DNA of 64,000 bases from Actinomadura sp. K4S16. Its GTDB lineage: Bacteria > Actinomycetota > Actinomycetes > Streptosporangiales > Streptosporangiaceae. The notes beneath the pieces are model-generated. The model had not been told where the DNA came from. It saw nothing but the letters and a program-made list of their open reading frames with translations, and did not search any database. This document shows positions 42,601-50,236 of this stretch, in pieces. The stretch lies in contig NZ_BDDE01000013.1 of NCBI RefSeq assembly GCF_008327685.1, positions 558,001-622,000 of the forward strand. The letters run 5' to 3'. Every line of letters starts with the position of its first letter. Positions within the stretch are counted from its first letter, which is position 1. The position numbers and the translations under genes are program-made.

Positions 42601-45600
42601 CGCCGCGATGCGTCGGCCCGAACACGCGGAGGCTGCCGATCGTCTCGGCCCGCCAGACGCCGCCGTCGCCGCCCGCCGCCTCGTCCGACAGGACGGCCAG
42701 GCAGCGGTCGAAGACCTCCGGGTGCAGCCTGTAGTGGCGGCTGCCGCGCTCGGCGGCGGCGACCTCGGTGGCCGCGCCCGGCCCGGACGCGGCGGGGGGA
42801 CGGCGGTCCTCCCCGACGTCCGCGCTGGCCAGCCGCACCCACGTGCCCGCCGGGGTCAGCGCGTGGACCTCCACCCGCTGCTCCGCCTCGGTGAACGTCG
42901 TCGTGACGGTCGTGTGGTCGGCGAGCGCGAGGGGCCGCTCTATCCACAGGCTGTTGACGCGGACGTCCTCGGTGCCGAGCGCGTCGGCCCCGGCGGCGAG
43001 GGCCATCTCCGCGAACGCCGCCACCGGCAGCGCGTGCAGCCCGTGGACGGCCGCCGCGCGCAGCCACGGCTGCGCGGCGAGCCCCACGTCGGCGCGCCAG
43101 GCGTGCCGGTCCTCGCCGGGAAGCTCCACATGCGCGCCGAGCAGCGGATGCTCGTCGTGCTCGGCCGACGTGCGGGCCGACAGGTCGACCCAGTGCCGCT
43201 CGTGGCGCCAGGGCGACTGCGGGACGTCGACGACCCGGCCGTCCGCGGGCCCGCCGATCGTGTGCCCGTGCGCGGCCAGGGTGGCGAGCTGCGCGTGGAA
43301 CGTCAGCGTGTCGTCGGTCTCCTGGCCCTTCGGGGCCCGCTTGAGCGTGTGGGTGACGAGCGCGCCCGTCCCCTCCAGCGTCTCGCCGACCGCGTGGGCC
43401 AGGATCGGGTGCGCGTTGACCTCGACGAACGCCCGGAACCCGTCCTCGGCGGCGGCCGCCACCGCGTCCGTGAGCCGCACCGCGTTGCGCAGGTTCGCGG
43501 CCCAGTGGTCGACGCCGAGGCCGGCCGCGGAGTCGAGGTGGGCGCGGGGGTCGTCGAGGGCGGTGGTGTAGAGCCTGATGCCCTCGGCGAGCGGGGTGCC
43601 CGGCTCGGCGCCGACGTCGGCGAGGAGCTCGCGCAACTCGGGCAGGAGCGGGTCGACCTGGGGCGAGTGGCCGGCGCCCTCGGCCTGCACCATCCGGGCG
43701 AGCCTGCCTTCGGCCTCCGCCCGCTTGACGATCTCGGCGACCTGGTCGGCGTCGCCGGTCACGACGGTCTGCTTCGGCGAGGAGTGCACGGCCGCGTAGA
43801 CCTCGGGCAGGCCGCCGGCGAGGCGGGCGACCTCCGCGGCGGACGCGCCGAGGACCGCCATCGCGCCGCCGCCGACGAGCCGCGTCAGCAGGCGGGACCG
43901 GCGGCAGATGACGCGGACGCCGTCCTCCAGGGTGAGCGCGCCCGCGACGACGGCCGCGGCGACCTCGCCCATCGAGTGGCCGACCACCGCGCCGGGCGTG
44001 ACGCCGTAGGACCGCCACATGCGGGCGAGGGCGATCTGGATCGCGAACAGCACCGGCATCGTGTCGGCCGGGCCTTCCGGCTTGCGGCCCTCTTCGAGGA
44101 GCGCCCACAGGTCGGGGCCGCCCTCCTCGGCGAACAGGCCGTCCAGGTCGTCGATCGCTTCGGCGAACGCGGGCTCCTCCTCCAGGAGCCGCTGCGCCAT
44201 GCCCGCGCGCTGCGCCCCGTACCCGGAGAACACCCACACGGGACGGCCCGGCGCTCCGAGCGCAGTGCCCGTCACCACACCCGGGTGGGGGCGCCCCTCG
44301 GCGAGAGCGGTCAGCCCTTCGACGAGCCCGGCGCGGTCCCTGGCGGCGACGGCGGCGCGGGCCCGTCCCCGGCCGGCGCGCCGGTGCAGGGTGCGGGCGA
44401 CGTCGGCGAGCTTCACGTCCTGGTTCGGGAGCCACTCGGCCAGGAGGGCCGCATGGTCGCGGATGCGGTCGTCGCTGGTGTCGGAGAGGGGGAACGTCCT
44501 GACCACGGCCGGGTGGGCGCTCGTCTCCTGCGCGGGCGCCTCTTCCAGGACGACGTGCGCGTTCGTCCCGCCGAAGCCGAACCCGGACACGCCCGCGCGC
44601 GCGGGGCGTCCCCGCTCGGGCCACGGCGTCTCCTCCGCGACGACCTCCAGGCGGAGCTCGTCGAACGGGATGTGCGGGTTGGGCTCCTTGTAGTGCGCGC
44701 TCGGCGGGATGACCCGGTGGTGCAGCGCGAGGACGGTCTTGATGAGGCCCGCGATGCCCGCCGCGGACTCCATGTGCCCGAGGTTGGACTTCGCGGAGCC
44801 GAGCAGCAGCGGCTCGCCGGCCTCGCGGCCGGCGCCGAGGACCTCGCCGACCGCCTTGGCCTCGATCGGGTCGCCCAGGAACGTCCCCGTCCCGTGGGCC
44901 TCGACGTAGTCGACCTCACGCGTGTCGACGCCCGCGCTCGCGTACACGTCCCGCAGGAGGGCGCGCTGCGCGTCGGAGTTCGGGGCGACGAGGCCGTTCG
45001 AGCGCCCGTCGGAGTTGACGCCGGAGCCGCGGATCACGGCGAGGACGCGGTCGCCGTCGCGCACCGCGTCCGACAGCCGCTTCAGGACGACGGCGCCGCA
45101 GCCCTCCGCGCGGACCATGCCGTCGGCGGACGCGTCGAACGCCTTGCAGTGCCCGTCGGCCGCCGTCCCGCCGGCCAGGTCGAAGGTCATCGTGACCGTC
45201 GGCGACAGCAGCAGGTTCACCCCGCCGGCCAGCGCCACGTCGGCCTCGCCGCGGCGCAGCGCCTGCACGGCCAGATGCGTCGAGACCAGCGACGACGAGC
45301 ACGCCGTGTCGACGATCATGCTGGGGCCGCGCAGGTCGAGCAGGTACGACAGCCGGTTGGCGATGATGCTGAGCGCCGCGCCGGTCGCCGTGAACGGTTC
45401 GAGGGACGCCAGGTCGGACGCGGTGAACGCGGCGTACTCGGGCGCGGACACGCCGACGAAGACGCCGGTGCGGCTGCCGCGCAGCGACGCCGGGCCGATG
45501 CCGGCGTGCTCGAACGCCTCCCACGCCACTTCGAGGACGAGCCGCTGCTGCGGGTCCATGACCGCGGCCTCGCGCGGGGTGATGCCGAAGAACTGCGCGT

Positions 45601-46165
45601 CGAACTCGGAGACGTCCCGGAGGAAGCCGCCGAGCCGCGTCGTGCTCTCCAGCAGGTCGCCGACCTCGGGGGAGCCGTCGTCGAAGGCGTCCCAGCGGCC
45701 GTCCGGCACCTCGCGGATCGCGTCGCCGCGCCCGGTCAGGAAGCGCCAGTAGTCGCCCGGCCCGGTCAGGTCGCGGTCGCCGCCGGGGAAGCGGAGGCCG
45801 ACGCCGACGACGGCGATCGGCTCGTCGCTCACGTCCCGCCTCACCACCGGCTCCGGCGCCGGGGCGTCTTCCGCGGCTCCGCCCGCCAGGGCGACGGAGA
45901 GCTTGTTGATCGTCGGGTGCTCCCAGACGAGGGTGGCGGGGAGGGCCCGCCCGAGCAGCTGCTCGAGTTCGCCGGCGATCGCGACGGCGTCCCTGGAGGC
46001 GAGTCCGAACTCCTCCAGCGGCCGGTCGGGGTCGATCTCGGCGGCGGTGGTCCTGGAGCGGCGCGCGATCTGCTCGATCAGGTGCCGGCGGACCGAATCC
46101 TCGCTGATCCGTGTCTCGTCCTTCGCGTTCTCCCGCGCGGCTCCGGAACGATCATTGCTCTGCAT
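39650..46165 (-). CDS. Type I polyketide synthase: ACP-KS-AT-DH*-KR-ACP-ACP*-TE
   Basis: A 2171-residue one-module synthase. N-terminal ACP (about 20-95; Ser57 in GLASRDAV, the style of acyl-AMP-ligase-loaded carriers). KS (115-545; Cys289 in DTACSSS, His motifs EAHGTGT and SNLGHMES). AT (about 640-950; GHSMGE, Ser731, later motif EGAGHSPQVD). DH-like domain with Ala1038 where the catalytic His belongs. KR (about 1440-1620; TGGYGGIG, IDD, AYAAAN) intact. ACP1 with Ser1752. ACP2 with Asp1848 in place of the phosphopantetheine Ser (GGQDHQ). TE with GWSFGG (Ser1972) and PGAHHLN. Expected product: 3-hydroxy acid, 2-alkylated if an alkylmalonyl unit is used. The ATG at 46165 follows GGGGGA; longer starts to 46273 are possible. 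Confidence 0.93.
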   Translation of the reverse strand: MQSNDRSGAARENAKDETRISEDSVRRHLIEQIARRSRTTAAEIDPDRPLEEFGLASRDAVAIAGELEQLLGRALPATLVWEHPTINKLSVALAGGAAEDAPAPEPVVRRDVSDEPIAVVGVGLRFPGGDRDLTGPGDYWRFLTGRGDAIREVPDGRWDAFDDGSPEVGDLLESTTRLGGFLRDVSEFDAQFFGITPREAAVMDPQQRLVLEVAWEAFEHAGIGPASLRGSRTGVFVGVSAPEYAAFTASDLASLEPFTATGAALSIIANRLSYLLDLRGPSMIVDTACSSSLVSTHLAVQALRRGEADVALAGGVNLLLSPTVTMTFDLAGGTAADGHCKAFDASADGMVRAEGCGAVVLKRLSDAVRDGDRVLAVIRGSGVNSDGRSNGLVAPNSDAQRALLRDVYASAGVDTREVDYVEAHGTGTFLGDPIEAKAVGEVLGAGREAGEPLLLGSAKSNLGHMESAAGIAGLIKTVLALHHRVIPPSAHYKEPNPHIPFDELRLEVVAEETPWPERGRPARAGVSGFGFGGTNAHVVLEEAPAQETSAHPAVVRTFPLSDTSDDRIRDHAALLAEWLPNQDVKLADVARTLHRRAGRGRARAAVAARDRAGLVEGLTALAEGRPHPGVVTGTALGAPGRPVWVFSGYGAQRAGMAQRLLEEEPAFAEAIDDLDGLFAEEGGPDLWALLEEGRKPEGPADTMPVLFAIQIALARMWRSYGVTPGAVVGHSMGEVAAAVVAGALTLEDGVRVICRRSRLLTRLVGGGAMAVLGASAAEVARLAGGLPEVYAAVHSSPKQTVVTGDADQVAEIVKRAEAEGRLARMVQAEGAGHSPQVDPLLPELRELLADVGAEPGTPLAEGIRLYTTALDDPRAHLDSAAGLGVDHWAANLRNAVRLTDAVAAAAEDGFRAFVEVNAHPILAHAVGETLEGTGALVTHTLKRAPKGQETDDTLTFHAQLATLAAHGHTIGGPADGRVVDVPQSPWRHERHWVDLSARTSAEHDEHPLLGAHVELPGEDRHAWRADVGLAAQPWLRAAAVHGLHALPVAAFAEMALAAGADALGTEDVRVNSLWIERPLALADHTTVTTTFTEAEQRVEVHALTPAGTWVRLASADVGEDRRPPAASGPGAATEVAAAERGSRHYRLHPEVFDRCLAVLSDEAAGGDGGVWRAETIGSLRVFGPTHRGGHVQAKVVRDEGGVTGAVPGGVGGRPPTMTGSVVLLAADGQVLAEATGIVLRRVERHDVPVPLADKLVELVWDEAPLPEDAKPSEGGTWLVLAEEDDALGNATAAGLAERGKRVIRHRPTNRPPDDHPAMEEPVEGVVLVPSADLVDEELVLAVAGVSRSLPDGPRLYVATRTVLPLAGEGVPGHGFVSALTRVLAFERTVQRATHVDVDRPADLVAELLAGDDAREVAWREGTRQVARLAQAALPETPARRKRVVRRGGAYVITGGYGGIGLVTARLLADRGAGRIVLSGRSGPDADAEKVIARLREDGVDVGVVLGDIAQPGTAERLVRVAQEGGARLCGVVHGAGAIDDRLIADLGPDDLHRVWTAKVEGARRLSEATWDLDLDWFVTHSSAAALLGSPGQAAYAAANAAIDALIAYRRANGRPGTTINWGTWSQVGGAAETSVTVIDPISPAEGAEALEALLVHGRAATGVLRFDPATAVGLFPEIRNMPYFAALTAAADEQGADDGGDWPGVEALKDLDPATARKMIAAQVRYRIAAVLGFDPQRLDPAVPLTDLGLDSLVAVRIKSGVEHDLGLTVPASVLLQGASVNVFEEWAAGELGLADAPAPTAVSNAESGYVMPRDAAERLAVRIFEDVLGLDRVGVTADFFADLGGQDHQADRVVALVTQELGAEVTRGELFETPTAENVAEYIRAADEEAARQTVRPLKPSGDRRPIYIAHPAGGTTACYRQLIELLGDDQPVYGLERFEDAPPVEERAARYVRHLLEAQQEGAFRLGGWSFGGVLAYETARQLKAAGREVEFVALFDAGLPLAVDDESDTLARRFSAFADYINETYGLEVSLTYEELSGLDEESQFALVMERAAPLVDYIPPAALTHQLTSHQDTRSLEAYKPEPYDGHVILYYAPEETPWAVRDARYVLDGTNGFGGLCADLEIVTIPGAHHLNLLDPPGVGVLAAHLEARLSGRRESDAVRAPITAR
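42517..42547 (-). repeat. Copy of the 53-bp repeat core inside the PKS gene
   Basis: On the minus strand this stretch opens CCGGGGGGTGTGGGGGGTCG and closes with TCCCCCCACAA, almost the same as the core of the units at 9668-9772. It adds the in-frame residues PGGVGGRPPT at about residue 1206 of the synthase, in the degenerate DH region. The hairpin is TGTGGGGGG-ACGA-CCCCCCACA on the plus strand. Confidence 0.7.
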
Positions 46166-46276
46166 GCGGTGGGGTCCCCCCATGAAACCGGGATCGTTCA
46201 TCGAAGCGGAGGGACCACTTTGTCTTACGGTGACCGACTCGGGATGCGCACCCAGACCACTTTTCTCCCTCACGTC

Positions 46277-46294
46277 TTGTCACGGTGATGACAA
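46277..46294. promoter_or_regulatory. Palindrome TTGTCA-N6-TGACAA in the PKS/exporter divergent promoter
   Basis: Within the 267-bp region between PKS (46165) and the exporter (46433). The full arms are GTCTTGTCA (46274-46282) and TGACAAGAC (46289-46297). The same motif with the same 6-bp spacer recurs upstream of the acyl-AMP ligase at 55120. It is probably the operator of a common regulator. The rest of this region is AT-rich, with no gene. Confidence 0.75.
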
Positions 46295-46432
46295 GACTCG
46301 GCAGTAACCAATGTGGCCTGATGGGATAGTTGAGTACCACGGCCCTGAGTCAGGGCTGAGTAACGAAGCGCAAACCAATAGTAACAATAGCGACGACTGG
46401 TTTTAGGGGGAAGCGGCGGATTTCCGCGGTCG

Positions 46433-48979
46433 GTGCGGGAGTTCACGCCGTACGGACTGTTGACCCGCGGCCGATACCGGTGGGCGCTGGCGGTGGTGGC
46501 CGTCAGCGCATTCATGATCACCATGGACAACACGGTGGTCGCGAACGCGCTGCCCACCATCATGAGCGACCTCGACATGTCCAACTCGGCCAAGGACTGG
46601 GTCGCCACCGGCTACATCCTGATGTTCTCCTGCCTGATGGTGGCGGGCGGACGGCTCACCGACGTCTACGGCTGCCGCGTCACCTTCGTCTCCGGGATGG
46701 TCGTCTTCACCGCCGCGTCCGCCGTCTGCGGCCTCGCCCCCGACTCGGCGACCCTCATCCTGGCCCGCGTCGCGCAGGGCGCGGGCGCCGCCCTCGCCCT
46801 CCCCGCCACGCAGGTCATGGTCACCGTCGGGCGCACCGACAAGCAGCGCTCCCTCGGCACGATCGTCTGGGTCGGCGCCGGCTCCAGCGCCACCGCCCTC
46901 GGCCCGACCATCGGCGGCTTCATCGTCCAGCAGTGGAGCTGGGGCTGGATCTTCCTGATCAACATCGTGCCCGGCATCCTGGTCATCCTGCTCGGCATGG
47001 TCGTCCTCACCGGCAAGGGCGAGAACCGCGACGCCCGCGTCGACCTGCCCGGCGTCCTCATCTCCGCCACGATGCTGTTCGCCTTCACCTACGGGCTGGA
47101 GTCCGGGAACAAGCACGGCTGGGCCGACCCGTCCGTCCTCAGCGTCTTCGCGCTCGCGGTCATCGCCCTCGCCTGCTTCGTCCTGGTGGAGAGCTGGGCC
47201 CCCGACCCGATGATCAACCTGCGGTTCTTCCGCAACCGGGTCTTCGCCGGCGGCCTGCTGTCCCAGATGCTCTACGGCATCGGCTTCAACGGGATGATCT
47301 TCTACTCGGCGACGTTCCTGCAGCGCTTCCTCGGCTTCTCCCCGCCGCAGGCCGGGCTGGTGATGCTGCCGCCGTCCATCGCCATCATGGTCATGACGCC
47401 GGTCGCGTTCTGGCTGGCCGCCAAGCTCGGCCCCCGGCCCGCCATCGGCGGCGGCCTCGCCCTCATGGCCTTCGGCATGTTCCTGTTCTCCACGATCCAG
47501 CAGGGCGACGGCTACGCCGACCTCATGCCCGGCGTCATGATCGTCGGCGTCGGCGCCGCGATGGGCATGCCGCTCGTCATGTACGTCCTGAAGGCCGTGC
47601 CGGAGCAGCAGGCGGGCGTCGCGAGCGGCGTCATCAACGTCATCCGCGAGGCCTCGGGCGCCTTCGGCATCGCCATCGTCGGCCTCCTCATCCACCACGT
47701 CCCCGAGGAGGGCGCGAGCGCCGCCGAACTGGAGACGTTCCGCAGCGGCACCGCCTCCGGCCTCATCCTCGGCGCCGTCCTCGTCCTCATCGGCGGCCTG
47801 ATCAGCGGCCTCACCCTCCCGAGCCGCCGCGGCTGGCTGGGCCCGAAGCACGGCAAGTCCGCGCCCCTCGTCGACCCGCCGCCCCGGCGCTCCGCCCCTT
47901 CCACCTCCTCCGCCCCGGCCGCGACGCCCCGCGACCCGGTCCCCGTCCTGGCCGCCCCGATCGCCGTCGCCGCCCCGCCCAACGAGCCGCTCCCGCTCCC
48001 CCTCACCTGGGAGGACGACCCCGTGCCCGCCGCCGCACCGGGCCCCCACTGGTGGACCGACACCGACCCGAAGTCCGAGGACGACACCTACACCTGGACC
48101 ACCGAGGCCCCCTGGCCGCCGCCGCCCACCGCGAACCCGTGGAAGGACTGGCCCGCTGCGGATGCCACGTCCCCCGGCCCGCCAGGCCACACTCCGCCAC
48201 CGGGCAACGCCTCTGCAGGCACTCACCCCGCCCCACCACAGAGCGGCGCTCCCGACGTCTCCGGCACGCCCGCGATCGGAGAGGATTCCGGGACGCACTC
48301 GTCCCCCCTCTCCACGGGCAGCCCCTCGCAGGGGGGCGCGGCATCGTTCCAAGACTCGCGCGGCACCCGCGACGACCTCCTCGTACCGAGCCCCGACCAG
48401 GTCTCCCTCTCGGCGACCGACACCGAGACGCCCTTGGGCGAGGACGCCGCAACCCCTTGGTCGCCGACCGCCGCCAAGACCGGGGAGACCGAAGCGCCGC
48501 TCAGCGCGAATCCGCAGGACGCGCTTGAGATCGCGGAGGCCGCGCAGGCTCCGGGCGGCGCGGAGGCGGCCCTCCAGGATCACGTCCCGGAGGAACTGCA
48601 CGCCCCCGACAGAGACCCGACCACCGGGGACGCTGGACGTCCTCTGGCGGCTGATGAAGTGGCGACGCTGGGCGACGGCGCGTCCGATAACGGAGGTGCT
48701 GTGGACGAGCCGGGCGAGAACGGCGACGCGTCGCTGCGCGGGCGTCCAGGGGAGGATCACGCCGCCCCCGGGCAGGTGACCGAGGATCCGCCCGCGGACG
48801 CTTCGGAAGCCGCCGAGGAGCCGGAGGCTTCACCGGGGGAATTCGGGGCGGCCGCCGAGGCCGCGGAGGGGACTCCCGATGGCCGGCCGGCGCCGCCGGA
48901 GGGCTGGTACCAGCCTTATGTGCCCGAGGAGGAGCCGGTGGAGCAGCCTCCCATCGTCCCGCGCAACGACGCCTGGTAG
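46433..48979 (+). CDS. DHA2-family MFS exporter with long disordered C-terminal tail
   Basis: An 848-residue protein. Residues about 10-465 form a 14-helix exporter (FMITMDNTVVANALPTIM, GGRLTDVYGCRVTF, LARVAQGAGAALALPATQ). From about residue 466 a roughly 380-residue tail rich in Pro, Glu, Ala, Ser and Asp runs to the end with no recognisable domain; it should lie in the cytoplasm. The tail is unusual for this family. The start GTG 46433 has only a weak site. The glycosyltransferase follows after 8 bp, so the two form an operon divergent from the PKS, and lipid or precursor export is the likely role. Confidence 0.88.
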   Translation: MREFTPYGLLTRGRYRWALAVVAVSAFMITMDNTVVANALPTIMSDLDMSNSAKDWVATGYILMFSCLMVAGGRLTDVYGCRVTFVSGMVVFTAASAVCGLAPDSATLILARVAQGAGAALALPATQVMVTVGRTDKQRSLGTIVWVGAGSSATALGPTIGGFIVQQWSWGWIFLINIVPGILVILLGMVVLTGKGENRDARVDLPGVLISATMLFAFTYGLESGNKHGWADPSVLSVFALAVIALACFVLVESWAPDPMINLRFFRNRVFAGGLLSQMLYGIGFNGMIFYSATFLQRFLGFSPPQAGLVMLPPSIAIMVMTPVAFWLAAKLGPRPAIGGGLALMAFGMFLFSTIQQGDGYADLMPGVMIVGVGAAMGMPLVMYVLKAVPEQQAGVASGVINVIREASGAFGIAIVGLLIHHVPEEGASAAELETFRSGTASGLILGAVLVLIGGLISGLTLPSRRGWLGPKHGKSAPLVDPPPRRSAPSTSSAPAATPRDPVPVLAAPIAVAAPPNEPLPLPLTWEDDPVPAAAPGPHWWTDTDPKSEDDTYTWTTEAPWPPPPTANPWKDWPAADATSPGPPGHTPPPGNASAGTHPAPPQSGAPDVSGTPAIGEDSGTHSSPLSTGSPSQGGAASFQDSRGTRDDLLVPSPDQVSLSATDTETPLGEDAATPWSPTAAKTGETEAPLSANPQDALEIAEAAQAPGGAEAALQDHVPEELHAPDRDPTTGDAGRPLAADEVATLGDGASDNGGAVDEPGENGDASLRGRPGEDHAAPGQVTEDPPADASEAAEEPEASPGEFGAAAEAAEGTPDGRPAPPEGWYQPYVPEEEPVEQPPIVPRNDAW

Positions 48980-48987
48980 GAGGCAGC

Positions 48988-50217
48988 GTGAGCCGGATCG
49001 TGATCTTCGCGGCGGGGTCGCGCGGCGACATCCAGCCCTGCGTGGCGCTGGGGCGGGCGCTGCGGGCGCGGGGGGACGAGGTGCGCCTCGTCGCGAGTGC
49101 GCGGTACGCGCCGATGGTCGTCGCGGCGGGGCTGGAACTCGCGCCGCTGACGGCGGATCCGACCGAGATCCTCGAATCGGACGCCGGTCAGGAGTTGCTC
49201 GCCGGCGGGCGCAATCCGGTGAAGTTCCTGCGCGGCTTCCGGCGCATCCTCGGGCCGATGGCCGAGCGGCTGCTGGCGGAGTGTTCGGACGCCTGTAAGG
49301 ACGCGGAACTGATCCTGGGGCCCACGCTGGGTTTCCTTCCGCAACACATTGGTGAACATCTCGGTGTTCCGTGGGCATTGATTCATTTCCAGCCGAGCGA
49401 GCCGACCGGGGCGTTCCCCCACCCGTTCGTTCCGCAGGCCCGCGTGCTCGGACCGTGGGCGAACCGGGCCAGCTTCCTGGCGGTCGACCAGATCGCGTGG
49501 CAGCTGTCGCGCCCGTTCATCAACCCGTGGCGGGACGAGGCGCTGGGACTGCCCCGGCTGCCGCTGCGGGGACGTCGGGCCGAGGGCGGTCCGGTGCTGG
49601 CGTGCTTCAGTCCGGTGGTGGTGCCGAGGCCCCGCGACTGGGCCTCCCATGTGCACCTGACGGGCTACTGGTTCCTCGACGAACCCGAGTGGGAGCCTCC
49701 CGCGGAGCTGGCGGAGTTCCTCGCCGCGGGCCCCGCCCCGGTGTACGTCGGGTTCGGGAGCATGGTGCCGAAGGACGCCGAGATGACCGCCATGGCGGTA
49801 CGGGCGGCCCTGAAGCTCGCCGGAGTGCGGGGCATCGTGCAGGGCGACCCGGCGACGTCGGACGAGGACGTGTTCGCCGTCCAGGACGTACCGCACTCGT
49901 GGCTGTTCCCCCGCATGGCGGCGGTCGTGCACCACGGGGGCGCCGGCACGACGGCGGCGGGGCTGCGGGCGGGCGTGCCGACCATGGTGTGCCCGTTCTT
50001 CGGCGACCAGCCGTACTGGGGCGAGCGGGTCGCGGCGCTGGGAGCGGGGCCCGCCCCGCTGCCGTTCCGCGCGCTGACCGTGCCCCGGCTCGCCTCGAAG
50101 ATCCGCCGCGCCGTCCGGGACGAGGAGATGGCCGACCGCGCGGCCGACCTGGGCCACCGCATCCGCGCCGAGGACGGCGTCGCCCGGGCCCAGGAGATCA
50201 TCGACTCCCTGCTCTGA
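48988..50217 (+). CDS. GT1-family glycosyltransferase
   Basis: A 409-residue GT-B enzyme of the sterol/macrolide/rhamnolipid type. The N-terminal motif is FAAGSRGDIQPCVALGRAL and the C-terminal nucleotide-sugar motif HHGGAGTTAAGLRAGVPTMV followed by PFFGDQPYWGERV. Mycobacterial relatives glycosylate phenolic glycolipids and glycopeptidolipids. GTG 48988 follows TAGGAGGCAGC, 8 bp after the exporter stop. It probably adds a sugar to the hydroxylated polyketide lipid or its carrier; donor and acceptor cannot be read from sequence. It is convergent with mmpL (19 bp gap). Confidence 0.9.
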   Translation: MSRIVIFAAGSRGDIQPCVALGRALRARGDEVRLVASARYAPMVVAAGLELAPLTADPTEILESDAGQELLAGGRNPVKFLRGFRRILGPMAERLLAECSDACKDAELILGPTLGFLPQHIGEHLGVPWALIHFQPSEPTGAFPHPFVPQARVLGPWANRASFLAVDQIAWQLSRPFINPWRDEALGLPRLPLRGRRAEGGPVLACFSPVVVPRPRDWASHVHLTGYWFLDEPEWEPPAELAEFLAAGPAPVYVGFGSMVPKDAEMTAMAVRAALKLAGVRGIVQGDPATSDEDVFAVQDVPHSWLFPRMAAVVHHGGAGTTAAGLRAGVPTMVCPFFGDQPYWGERVAALGAGPAPLPFRALTVPRLASKIRRAVRDEEMADRAADLGHRIRAEDGVARAQEIIDSLL

Positions 50218-50236
50218 GCGGCCGCCGGAGCGGGTC

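Noticed and set aside
39614..46288. A 2224-codon open frame on the plus strand opposite the polyketide synthase
   Set aside because: Mirror effect of high third-position GC in the PKS gene; the protein is Arg/Gly/Asp-rich low complexity with no family motif, while the minus strand has clear KS, AT, KR and TE motifs.
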